Below, piece by piece: positions 12,084 to 24,200 of a DNA stretch of 64,000 nucleotides. The notes under the pieces are model-generated. The model was not told where the DNA came from, ran no database searches, and saw only the letters and a program-made list of their open reading frames with translations. Source of the stretch: Halichoerus grypus. Taxonomy: Eukaryota; Chordata; Mammalia; Carnivora; Phocidae. Numbering within the stretch: the stretch's first letter is position 1; every line of letters starts with the position of its first letter. The translations under genes were made by a program, and so were the position numbers. The stretch spans positions 48,812,628 to 48,876,627 of the forward strand of contig NC_135722.1 in the NCBI RefSeq assembly GCF_964656455.1, given 5' to 3'.

Positions 12084-12257
12084 GTCAGGGAGCCTGAGCT
12101 GGAGCCAGGGCCCGAGCTGGAGCCAGGGCCCGAGCTGGAGCCAGGGCCCGAGCTGGAGCCAAGGCCCAAGCTGGACCTGATCCAAAGCCTGAAATCAAGC
12201 TGGGCCTGGAGCCTGGGCCGGAGCTGGAACCCAAGTCATAACTGGACTGCCCCTGTC
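12084..12257 (+). other. DCHS1: DCHS1 5' UTR part of the first coding exon
   Basis: A pyrimidine tract ending in CCCAG at 12083 is the likely acceptor, so the exon would begin at 12084. The 174 nt before the ATG contain no in-frame stop and read as an open frame of Glu-Leu-Glu-Pro-Gly-Pro repeats continuous with the signal peptide. No in-frame ATG occurs between 12084 and 12258, so translation should start at 12258 unless the upstream exon supplies a start. The acceptor position is inferred from sequence alone. Confidence 0.6.
12096..12167 (+). repeat. 18-bp tandem repeat, four copies, in DCHS1 5' UTR
   Basis: Unit GAGCTGGAGCCAGGGCCC occurs at 12096, 12114, 12132 and 12150. The first three copies are identical and the fourth has one substitution. 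Eighteen is a multiple of three and the array is in frame with the DCHS1 start codon, so copy-number changes would not alter the frame. Confidence 0.95.
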
Positions 12258-15200
12258 ATGCAGAAGGAGGCGGGCATTGCACCTTCCTGCACTGGCATGC
12301 AGAGCTGCAGGCCCCTCCCCCTGCTACCACTGCTGCTGCTGCTGCTGCTGGGGGCCGGGGTGTCAGGTGCCTGGGGTCAGGCCGGGAGCTTGGACCTACA
12401 GATCGATGAGGAGCAGCCAGCAGGCACCCTGATTGGGGACATCAGTGCAGGGCTCCCTCCAGGCACAGCAGCGCCTCCCATGTACTTCATCTCCGCCCAA
12501 GAGGGCAGTGGGGTGGGCACAGACCTGGCCATCGATGAGCACAGTGGAGTGGTCCGTACAGCCCGCGTCTTGGACCGTGAGCGGCGAGATCGCTACCGAT
12601 TCACTGCAGTCACTCCTGATGGTGCCACCGTAGAAGTGACCGTGCGAGTGGCTGACATCAATGACCATGCTCCGGCTTTCCCACAGGCTCGGGCTGCCCT
12701 GCAGATACCCGAGCATACAGCTCTCGGCACCCGCTACCCGCTGGAGCCTGCTCGTGATGCAGATGCTGGCCGCCTAGGAACCCAGGGCTATGCACTGTCT
12801 GGTGATGGGGCTGGAGAGACCTTCCAGCTGGAGACACGTCCTGGTCCAGATGGGGCTCCCGTGCCAGAACTGGTAGTTACTGGGGAGCTGGACCGAGAGA
12901 ACCGCTCACACTACATGCTGCAACTGGAGGCCTATGATGGTGGTTCACCCCCACGGAGGGCCCAGGCCCTGCTGGATGTGACACTGCTGGACATCAATGA
13001 CCATGCCCCAGCTTTCAATCAGAGCCGCTATCACGCCGTCGTGTCTGAGAGCCTGGCCCCTGGCAGTCCTGTCTTGCAGGTGTACGCATCTGATGCCGAT
13101 GCTGGTGCCAATGGAGCTGTGACCTATGAGATCAACCGGAGGCAGAGTGAGGGTGATGGGCCCTTCTCCATTGACGCACACACAGGACTGCTGCGGCTGG
13201 AGCGGCCACTGGACTTTGAGCAACGGCGGGTCCATGAACTGGTAGTGCAGGCGCGGGACGGTGGGGCTCACCCTGAGCTGGGCTCAGCCTTTGTGACTGT
13301 GAACGTGCGAGATGCCAACGACAATCAGCCCTCCATGACTGTCATCTTCCTGAGTGCAGATGGCTCCCCGCGCGTGTCCGAGGCTGCCCCACCTGGCCAG
13401 CTTGTTGCTCGCATCTCTGTGTCAGACCCAGATGATGGTGACTTTGCTCATGTCAACGTTTCCCTGGAGGGTGGAGAGGGCCATTTTGCCCTCAGCACTC
13501 AGGACAGTGTCATCTACCTAGTGTGCGTGGCTCGGCAGCTGGATCGGGAGGAGCGGGATGCCTATAACTTGCGGGTTACCGCCACAGACTCAGGCTCACC
13601 CCCACTGCGGGCTGAGGCTACCTTTGTACTACATGTCACTGATGTCAATGACAATGCGCCTACCTTTGACCGTCAGCTCTACAGACCTGAGCCCCTTCCT
13701 GAAGTTGCACTGCCTGGCAGCTTCGTGGTGCGAGTGATGGCCCGGGATCCTGACCAGGGCAGTAATGGTCAAGTCACCTATAGCCTGGCCCCTGGTGCCC
13801 ACACCCGCTGGTTCTCCATCGACCCCACTTCAGGCATCATTACCACGGCTGCCTCGCTGGACTATGAATTGGAACCTCAGCCACAGCTGATTGTGGTGGC
13901 CACAGATGGGGGCTTGCCTCCTCTTGCCTCCTCTGCCACAGTCAGTGTGGCCCTGCAAGATGTGAATGATAATGAGCCCCAGTTCCAGAGAACTTTCTAC
14001 AATGCCTCACTGCCTGAGGGCACCCAGCCTGGAACCTGCTTCCTGCAGGTGGGTAAGTCCTGCACACAGCAGGATGCTGCTGTGGGCAGGAGTGAATTAA
14101 AGGTCACAGGGGACTTCAGAACAGAAACCAAGCCTTGCAGGTGTATGTTTATGGTGACTTATGTCAGAGGGTTGGATCCTATCCTGTGAGCTCCAAGGTC
14201 TGTACAGAGGGTGAGGGCTCATGACAAGATGAGAAAGCAGGGTGCAAGAGGTGGGCCAGGTAAGGCAGTTGAGGGAATTAAGATTGGATCTAGAGGAAAA
14301 AGTGTCCTGTGGTGTCAAGAAGGGAGAGAGACTCTACAAAATCTCAAAGCTGTTCTGAAAGGCAGAGATGGAGATTCTGTGCACCCATGTGGCTCCTGCT
14401 CTCCAAGAGAGATGCCAGCATTTACGGAGCCTTCATCCATTGCTCGGCTTTGCTGGAAGAAACCCCCATCTCCCTCCATGGAGCTGAGCCTTGATGAGAC
14501 ATTTGTGCTCAGGCACAAGGATGAGAGATAACAAGAACTATTAGTGAGATCCCATGTCCAGAGCAGGAAGGCCTCTCTGAGGAGGAGGTGGGAGCCCTGG
14601 ACAGACTCTGGGAGCCACAGAGTGCCTGCAAGTCAGGCCTGGAGGAGACAGAGGGGGCATGAAATTGAAGAGTCAGGCTGAGGTCAGATTACAGAAGTCC
14701 TTGGACACCAAGCTTTAAGGGGGTTAGGTCTTTACTTGGAAGGCAAAGGAGGTCACTGAACTTCTTTGAGCCAGAAAAGGACATGATCAGACTGTCTCAA
14801 TTTTTTGAAAAGTTTTAGATTCACAGCAAAATTGAGTTGAGGACAAAGATTTCCCATATATCCCCTGTGCCCATTCATGTACCCCCTCCCCGCATTATCA
14901 GCATCCCCACCAGAGTGGTTAATTTTTTCAACTGATGAAACTACATTGACACATAATCACCCCAAACCCCCAAAAATAGTTTACATTAGGGTTCACTCCT
15001 GATGTTGTACATTGTATAGGTTTGGACAAATGTATAATGGATATATATAATGACATGCATTCCAGTATTATATAGAGTAGTTTCACCATCCTAAAAATCC
15101 TCTGTGCTCTACCTATTCATCCCTCCCTCCTTTCTACAGATTGTTTTTTGGGGAAGCTAACTTGCTTTAAGGGTGAAGGATGGATTAGATCAGTGGATAA

Positions 15201-18200
15201 GTGATTATTCAAGAATTACCTTACCCACTATGAGCTTGGCACTCTTCTGGTCCCAGAGAACAAAGAAAGGACACGGTCTTATTCCCAGGCAGGTCCCAGT
15301 CTAGACAGGGAGACACACCAGTTACTAGTGCTGCATCAGATGGCATATGAGGTGCTGTGGGAGTCTGGAGGAGGGCACCTTTGAAGAACCAATGAGACTT
15401 TGCCAAATGGATTATATAGAGTATATGGATGGGGATTCCAGGCCTTCAGACAGAGCTGCAGAACCCTATGATGTGTTCAGGTGACTGCATTGTTCAGATT
15501 GGCCTCAACTGTGCTGCTAAGAACTGCAGAGAGCTGAGACAAAATAGTAGACACGGACCAGATTTACAAGCTGGTCTAGACATTGCCTAATGTCCCCTCC
15601 AGAGGACAGAATCACTCCCAGTTGTGAACCACCTCTTTGTCTTAAAAATCACAGGGGGCTGGGGCACCTGGGTGGCTGAGTCGGTTAAGCGTCTATGGTC
15701 GGCTCTGGTCATGATCCAGGGTCCTGGGATCAAGCTCCACATTGGGCTCCCTGCTCAGCGGGGAGCCTGCTTCTCCCTCTCCTGCCCCCCTGATTGTGCC
15801 CGCTCTCTCTCTCTTTTCTGTCAAATAAATAAATCTTTTTTTAAAAAAGAAAATTTAAAAAAATCACAGTGGGCCAGTGAGGGGCTCTGGGCAAATCTGG
15901 TATGTCTTTTGGGAAGATTGCTTTGCCTGCATCACAGAGTATGGATGCAGGACAGAAAACAGGAGGTAGGGAGGCCTTTTAGGAGACTAGTGCTTAAAGT
16001 CTTTACTTCTCAGAAGTCCACCAGATGCCTGAGCATCTTCTCAGAGGCTGCCTGTTGGCCTAGACTTTAGGCAGTGCCTGGGCCCAGCTGACGCCTTGCC
16101 TTCTGGCTAGGGTATTTGCCTGCCTGCTGCTGTCCAGCTCCCACCCACTCTCCCATGTGTTTACTCTCCCTCTTGGCCCAGGACCAATGGGTGATGGCTT
16201 CCAAATTTCTTCCTCACTAGTGCCTGAAGAAAGAGAGTAACTCTCCAGGGGGTTTCCTGGAGTTTTTACTCTTAGTAACTATAGGGAAGCAGGAGTAAAA
16301 ATGACCACTGGGTGTTCATACCTGTTAGAAGAAGTCTTAATATTGGATTCATTCAGTATACATTTATCAAGTATCTACCAAGTGCTAGTCATTGTCTTAG
16401 GGACAGAGAATACAGTAATGAATGAGTCATTACCCCCTACTTCATGGAGTTTATAGTCTAGAGGGGAGATTCTTGTACAACAAAATAGTTGTACTGCAAT
16501 AAAAAAACTTCCATAATGGGGACTTATGTGAGGTACAGATAGGCAGTACAAATGCATCTCCAAAGAGGTGACCCTTAAGCTGAGACTCACAGGCTGAGCA
16601 GGAGTTTGTGAGGGGGCCAGACGGTGGGGAGGGGGGCTCCAGGCACAGAGCAGTGGGAGAGCCTGATTTGTTCAGGGCTATAAGTGGCTCAGTATCTGTC
16701 TCTGGAGTTCAAGGTGTGCAGTGGGAGAGTGGGAGGTGAGATGTGCTGGTAGGTCACACAGTGAGGAGTCAAGCCAAGCCAAGGCGTTTGAGCACTTTTC
16801 TTTAGAGAATGTTGAAGATTTTCTAGTAGAAGGGTAATATGATCATATTTGCTTTCTCAAAAGATGCTTTTGGTAGTCTAGAGCAGTGGTTCATGACTGG
16901 GAGTGATTTTGCCCCCGAGGGGACATTAGGCAATGTCTAGAGACTTCTGATAGTCACAACTGGTGGGATGCTACTGGCATCTAGTGCATAGGGGCCAGGG
17001 ATGCTGTCAAACATCCCATAATGCACATGACAACACCACAACAAAGAATTATCTGGTCCAAACTGTCAGTCATACCAAGGATCAGAAATCCTGGGGTAGA
17101 GGACAGATTGGAGGGTCAGACACCTATGAGAAAGGAATCACAATAGTCCAGGGGAGAGATGACTCAGGCCTAAATCAGGACAGTGATAATGGTGATGGAG
17201 AGGAATAGACAAATAGGAGAGATAGTGAGGATTTACTTAGTCCCCAGTTGATTGATATACCGGGAGAGGAAAAGGGAAGAACAGATTTCTGGCTTGAGCA
17301 ACTGCGTGGATGGAAGAGTCATTAGAGGGGGTTGGAATGATCATAAGTTTAGTTTTGGACAGGTTGGATTTAAAGTGCCTGTGGGACATCCAATTGGAGA
17401 TGTTGAGCAGGCATCTGGATGTACAGGTTTGGATCTCAGAGGAGTGGTCTAGGTCAAAGTGCAGACAATGGTCAAAGCCACGGAAATGGAAGAGAAGGTC
17501 CTGAGGGAGCATGCAGAGTGAGACGAGGCCAAGGAGAGATTCCAGGGAGCAACAGTGTATGAGAACAGGCAGGAGAAAGGGAGGCGGAGGAATCTGTGGA
17601 GGGGGTTGGCAGCGGGAGAAGCAGGAGACACCTGGGAAGGAGGTCAGGACGGGGTGGATGCAGTAAGTTTGTGGCCTGGTAGGAACTTTAGAAAATTCAC
17701 AGATAAGGGTCTTTATTTTCTCCCTGAAATAGTGCATTCGATGAGAGCTAGAGGTGGGTGGGGACAAGAGGAGAGAGATGAGTGGGAGAGGGAGCTGACC
17801 AAGGTTGGCCTGGGCAGCAGGTCTGAGAGCCTGCTGGAAAGGGAGACTGTGCATTTGCAGTGGAACCTCTAGCAGGAGCTGCACAGGGCGGGAAATTCAC
17901 TTCTGCCTTGGTCATTTCCAGTCAGTGGCCCCTACGCCTTTTGAGGTCACTTCCTGACAACTTCCCCTGACCACTATTTATTGCCTTCTTCCTGCAGCAA
18001 GTCAGAGGGCAAAGGTCTTTAACAGCTTTTGGAGATGGTGCCGCAGCTGTGCTGCAGCCTGCCTGGATTGATGTGGGGGGATGTTTGTCGCCTGGGATAT
18101 CTGGGCCCATAGCCATAGTAGAGTTGGAGCAGGATCTGTTTCCAGGGTTCAGCCATGGCAGGGTCTTAGTGTCTCTCTGGAGGGTAAACAGTGCCACAAA

Positions 18201-21200
18201 TCACTTCTGTCAAGGGCCTGGGCAACAATCAGAAGTCCTTGGCTAGCCTTCTCTCTGAGGAACATTTTCTGGCTAAGAAGAGGGAACTCTCCAGCCTCCT
18301 CTTACAGCATGACATGATCCTGGGACCCCTGTATCCATAGAGAGTACTTTGTCACAGTCTACAGCAGTCAACACCAGCTAACACACTGTCAGGGGTCTAA
18401 TGTGCACCCAACGTATAAAATGTAGTTTGAAGGAAGGTTTTGTTGTCAGGGTAATCAGAATGTCCAGTTATTCAACAAATACACATAGAGTAACTGCTGT
18501 GTGCCTGGCCCTGTCCTAGACTCAGAAGCTTTCAGAATGATGTCTCCTCTGCTCTGGTTCTGAAATGTTCAGAGGCTCCTGACATTGGTGTCTGATAGTT
18601 CAACTTTTCCTGAGCCAGTCTGGGGGATACCTAAGAATTAACCAGGAAATCCTTCCCCTACTTCTTAGTTTTGAGGAGCCCCCTGGACTTAATGACCTTG
18701 ACATCCCATAGACTTGCCATTCTCCCTCTCTCACTTCCAGTGAGGTTGGCTTGAGAGGCAAGGAACGCCACAGGTGCATGAGCCACATCCATAAATTCAC
18801 AGAGCAGACCCCGATCACTCCAGTGATTAGATCCCCAAATCAATCAGACCCCGCTCTGGAATGGCCAGACTCAGGAAAAAGCAGGCCTAGAACATCAGTC
18901 CCAGTAATTCCATTGGTCATCTAGTTCTCTGCTCAGAGTGATTATGAGACTTGGTGATGGTCACTAACCCCCTGTGGCCCACCTGGAATTTGCAGTCACA
19001 GCCCCAAGCACCTCCTCTGTCAGTGCAGGTGGTCCTCATCATGTGCAGATTCTGTATTTGTAAATTTGCTGACTCTCTAAAATGTATTTGTAACCCCCGA
19101 ATCAATACTCATGGAGCTTTTGCAGTCATTCCAGGACATGGGCAGAATGATGAAAAATTCAAGTGGACTGATGTGCACATTCCAGGCAACACTCTGCCTT
19201 CATGTTTCAGCTCATACTGTAAACAAGGGTCCTTTCTGTGGTCTATTTGGTGCCACATTTTTCGCATTTTTGTCCCTTTTGTTTGGTGATTTTGCTCTTT
19301 AATATGGTCCCTAAGTGTAGTACTAAAGTGCTGCCTAGTGTTCCTAAGCACAGGAGGGCTGTGATGTGCCTTATGAAGACAATATATGTGTTAGATAAGC
19401 TTCATTCAGATATGATTTATAGTGCCATCAGCTGTGGATTCAATGTTAATGAATCAACAATATATTAGGTGTCTTTAAACAGAAACACACATAAAACAAG
19501 GTTTATGTATTAACCTATTGACCAGCTGACAAAAATGTTGTGACCAGAAGCTCACAGGAACCTAAACCAGGTGGTGAGGTCTGAGGTGGTGAGGTTGGGT
19601 TTTGGCCCATGTCCTACTGGTCCCCTCTCAGTGTCCACCATCCAGAGACTCTGGCACCCAGCTGGCCCAGGCCTGCCCCTTCTAATTGCCACTTAGCTCT
19701 GGCTCTTCTGTCAAAAAGACGGGGCATCACTCACCCCAGCCTCTCCCTAGGTGACAGCCACAGATGCAGACAGTGGTCCATTTGGCCTCCTCTCCTATTC
19801 CTTGGGTGCCGGACTTGGCGCCTCAGGGTCTCCCCCGTTCCGCATCGATGCCCACAGTGGTGATGTGTGCACAACCCGGACCCTGGACCGAGATCAGGGA
19901 CCCTCAAGCTTCGACTTCACAGTGACGGCTGTGGATGGGGTGAGTGGGCAGACCGTGGGCAGGTTGGGGTGTTGGGATAGGGCATTCACCAGAGCCAGAC
20001 AAGGCCCATCTGTCTTATGGCTGCCTGTTTCCCTAGGGGGGCCTCAAGTCCATGGTATACGTGAAGGTGTTTGTGTCAGACGAGAATGACAACCCACCGC
20101 AGTTTTACCCACGGGAGTATGCTGCCAGTCTGAGTGCGCACAGTACACCAGGCACAGCTGTGCTGAGGGTGCGTGCCCATGACCCTGATCAGGGGCCCCA
20201 CGGGCGACTCTCCTACCACATCCTGGCTGGCAATAACCCCCCACTCTTTGCCTTGGATGAGCACTCAGGTGAGGATCCTCCCATTCTCAGGGCTTGTCCC
20301 CAGACCCCTCTTCCCACCTACTTAAATGAAGTACTGCCCCCCCTTCCCATAACCTTTCTACCTCTATGCTGTTTCCTTATACATCTCTGCTTCTATCCCT
20401 TCTCCCAGGGCTGTTGACAGTAGCCTGGCCCTTGGCCAGACGGGCCAACTCTGTGGTGCAGCTGGAGATTGGGGCTCAGGATGGAGGTGGCCTGCAGGCA
20501 GAGCCCAGTGCCCGAGTCAACGTCAGCATTGTGCCTGGAACCCCTGTGCCACCAGTATTTGAGCAACTACAGTATGTCTTTTCTGTACCAGAGGATGTGG
20601 CACCAGGCACCAGTGTGGGCATAGTCCAGGCGCACAATCCACCAGGTATTATTTATCATTATACCCATTTGGTGCTCTACCCAGCCACCCCAACATAACC
20701 CATCTCAAAGCACCCTACAGTATCACACCATAGATAGCCCCAGTACAAAACGTGCAGGTTCAAATCCCCAACACACCCCTGGACACAGTGCAGGCACTCT
20801 GCTTCATCCCCAGGCACGTGAAGTATCACCGTAGTGCCACCCAGCATCTCTGCCACCACCTGCCCCTCCCCTTAATAGTTTGAAAGACACAGGTGTGGAT
20901 GGTGCTTAGCCCTCCTTGAGATCAGAGTCTAGGCCCCAACTCAATAGGTGCCCCCATCTCTTTCTTGATTCCTCTCTCCTTCCCCTAGGTCGCTTGGGGT
21001 CTGTGACCCTTGCCCTATCAGGCGGGGATCCCCGAGGACTCTTCTCCTTAGATGGGGCCTCAGGGCTGTTACAAACACTTCGCCCTCTGGACCGGGAGCT
21101 GCTGGGACCAGTGCTGGAGCTGGAGGTGCGGGCAGGCAGTGGAGTGCCCCCGGCTTTTGCTGTAGCTCGGGTGCGTGTGCTGCTGGATGATGTGAATGAC

Positions 21201-24200
21201 AACTCCCCTGCCTTCCCTGCACCTGAAGACACAGTGTTGCTGCCGCCAAACACTGCCCCAGGGACCCCCATCTATACACTTCGGGCTCTGGACCCTGATG
21301 CAGGTGTTAACAGTCGAGTCACCTTTACCCTGCTTGCTGGGGGTGGTGGGGCCTTCACTGTGGACCCCACTACAGGCCATGTACGGCTTATGGGACCTCT
21401 GGGGCCCCCAGGGGGGCCAGCCCATGAGCTGGAGTTGGAGGCCCGAGATGGAGGCTCCCCACCCCGCACCAGCCACTTTCGACTACGGGTGGTGGTACAG
21501 GATTTGGGGACCCGTGGGCTGGCTCCTCATTTTGACAGCCCTTCCTACCGTGTGGACCTGCCCTCAGGCACCACCCCTGGAACTAAGGTCCTGCAAGTGC
21601 AAGCTCAAGCACCAGATGGGGGCCCCATCACCTACCATCTTGCAGCAGATGGGCCAAGTAACCCCTTTGGCCTGGAACCACAGAGTGGTTGGCTATGGGT
21701 GCGAGCAGCACTGGACCGTGAGGCCCAGGAGTTGTACACACTGAAGGTAATGGCAGTGTCTGGGTCCAAAGCTGAATTGGGGCAGCAGACAGGCACAGCC
21801 ACCGTGAGGGTCAGCATCCTCAACCAGAATGACCACAGTCCCCGCTTGTCTGAGGAGCCCACCTTCCTGGCTGTGGCTGAGAACCAGCCCCCAGGGACCA
21901 GCGTGGGCCGGGTCTTTGCCACTGACCGAGACTCAGGACCCAATGGACGTCTGACCTACAGCCTGCGACCGCTGTCAGAAGACAGCAAGGCCTTCCGCAT
22001 CCACCCCCAGACTGGTGAGCACTGGGGCCCAAATTCTGAGACCTCATAGCCTCATCCTCAGACTGGTGAATACCCAGACAGAATCCCCAGACCCCTGCCA
22101 TGAGGACCAGGACTGAGCCTGGACTTTCACCCTGGCATTCCCTCCCACACTCCCTAAACCCCAGCTTCTTAGCTGCAGGCCTCAGGCTGTACATCCCTAG
22201 CTACCCCATACATGATCCCTATCCTGCACTCCCAGGAGAGATGACCACACTCCAAACCCTGGACCGAGAGCGGCAGAGCAGCTACCAGCTCCTGGTGCAG
22301 GTGCAGGATGGGGGGAGCCCACCCCGTAGTACCACAGGCACCGTGCACATCGCAGTACTCGACCTCAACGACAACAGCCCCAGCTTCCTGCAAGCTTCCG
22401 GGGCTGCTGGCGGGGGCCTCCCTATACAGGTATGTGAAGTGGCAGGACTCTGCCCTGAAAAAGTGTGAGAGGCAGTGGGGGCTCCCCACAGAGCTGTAGG
22501 TATAGGTAAGAGAGACTGGCTCTTGGAACAGGTGTGAGAGCAAGAAAGGGGCTCTGCCTGCATTCAGGTGAGGGGAACTTGACCCTGAGATAACTCAAGA
22601 ACAGGAAGGACACAGCTGTAGGTGAGTTGTGTGTCCCCACAGGTACCAGATCGAGTGCCTCCAGGGACACTGGTGACGACTCTGCAGGCCAAGGATCCAG
22701 ATGAGGGGGAGAACGGCACCATCCTGTACACACTAACTGGTATGGGGGGTGGTGTGGAGAGAAGGGAGTTGGTGGTGATGGCATGACCTGCTGAGCTCTC
22801 ACCCTTCTTCCTCTACTGTTCCCAGGTCCTGGTTCAGAGCTCTTCACTCTTCACCCTCACTCGGGGGAGCTGCTCACTGCAGCACCCCTGATCCGAGCAG
22901 AGCGGCCACACTACGTGCTGACTTTGAGTGCTCACGACCAAGGCAGCCCCCCTCGGAGCTCCAGCCTCCAGCTGCTGGTGCAGGTACAGCTGCCCTTCCT
23001 TAAATCTGTCCACTTCTCTTTGGCCACCGCTATGGGCTTCTCCAAGAGCTACACCTTCACAGAATCCTTATGCCCTCTAGTCGGGCTACCCTGACTACCC
23101 TTTCAGCTACCCAGTCGGCCAGCCCAGACCCCTTTTACACGGGTCCCACTGATTCTGTCCTTCCTCTTCGGTCCACAACAGGTGCTTCCCTCAGTTCGCT
23201 CCGCTGAGCCCCCACCAGATCCCTCAGAGCCAGACCCAGCGGCTCCAGTGCCCGTCGTGTTGACGGTGACAGCGGCCGAAGGGCTGCAGCCGGGCTCCCT
23301 GTTGGGCTCTGTGGCGTCGCCGGAGCCGGCGGGGGTGGGCGCACTCACCTACACGTTGGTGGGTGGCGCCGACCCGGAGGGCACCTTCGCGCTGGACGCG
23401 GCCTCAGGGCGCTTGTACCTGGCGCGGCCCCTGGACTTCGAGGCGGGCCCGGCGTGGCGCGCTCTCACTGTGCGCGCTGAGGGCCCGGGAGGCGCGGGGG
23501 CGCGGCTGCTGCGCGTGCAGGTGCGCGTGCAGGACGAGAACGAGCACGCGCCGGCCTTCGCGCGCGATCCGCTGGCGTTGGCGCTGCCGGAGAACCCGGA
23601 TCCTGGCGCAGCGCTGTACACCTTCCGCGCGTCGGACGCCGATGGCCCGGGTCCTAACAGCGACGTGCGCTACCGCCTGCTGCGCCAGGAGCCGCCGGTG
23701 CCTGCGCTTCGCCTGGACGCGCGCACCGGGGCGCTCAGCGCACCGCGAGGCCTGGACCGGGAGACCACACCCGCCCTGCTGCTGCTCGTGGAAGCCTCCG
23801 ACCGGCCCGCCAACGCCAGCCGCCGGCGCGCAGCGCGCGTCTCGGCGCGCGTCTTTGTCACGGATGAGAATGACAACGCGCCCGTCTTCGCCTCGCCCTC
23901 ACGTGTGCGCATCCCCGAGGATCAGCCGCCCGGGCCGGTGGCGCTGCACGTGGTAGCAAGGGACCCGGACTTGGGCGAAGCCGCACGCGTGTCCTATCGC
24001 CTGGCAGCTGGCGGGGACGGCTACTTCCGGCTACACTCCAGCACCGGTGAGTTGGGCCCGGAGGAGGCTGGGGCGAGGGAGGGTGCTGATGTGAAGAGAG
24101 TGTTGACATTTCCTTCCAACCTGCCCTACCGCTCACCTAGGAGCGCTGTCCGTGGTGCGGTCCCTGGACCGGGAACAGCGAGCTGAGCACGTACTGACAG

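Noticed and set aside
11934..12257. Upstream in-frame ATG at 11934 as the DCHS1 start
   Set aside because: It lies before the acceptor at 12083, in sequence expected to be intronic. The protein from 12258 already begins with a proper signal peptide matching the known start.
15661..15735. tRNA gene-like sequence in the SINE heads, here and in the other five copies
   Set aside because: The heads carry tRNA-derived promoter boxes but are attached to SINE bodies and A-rich tails with target duplications.
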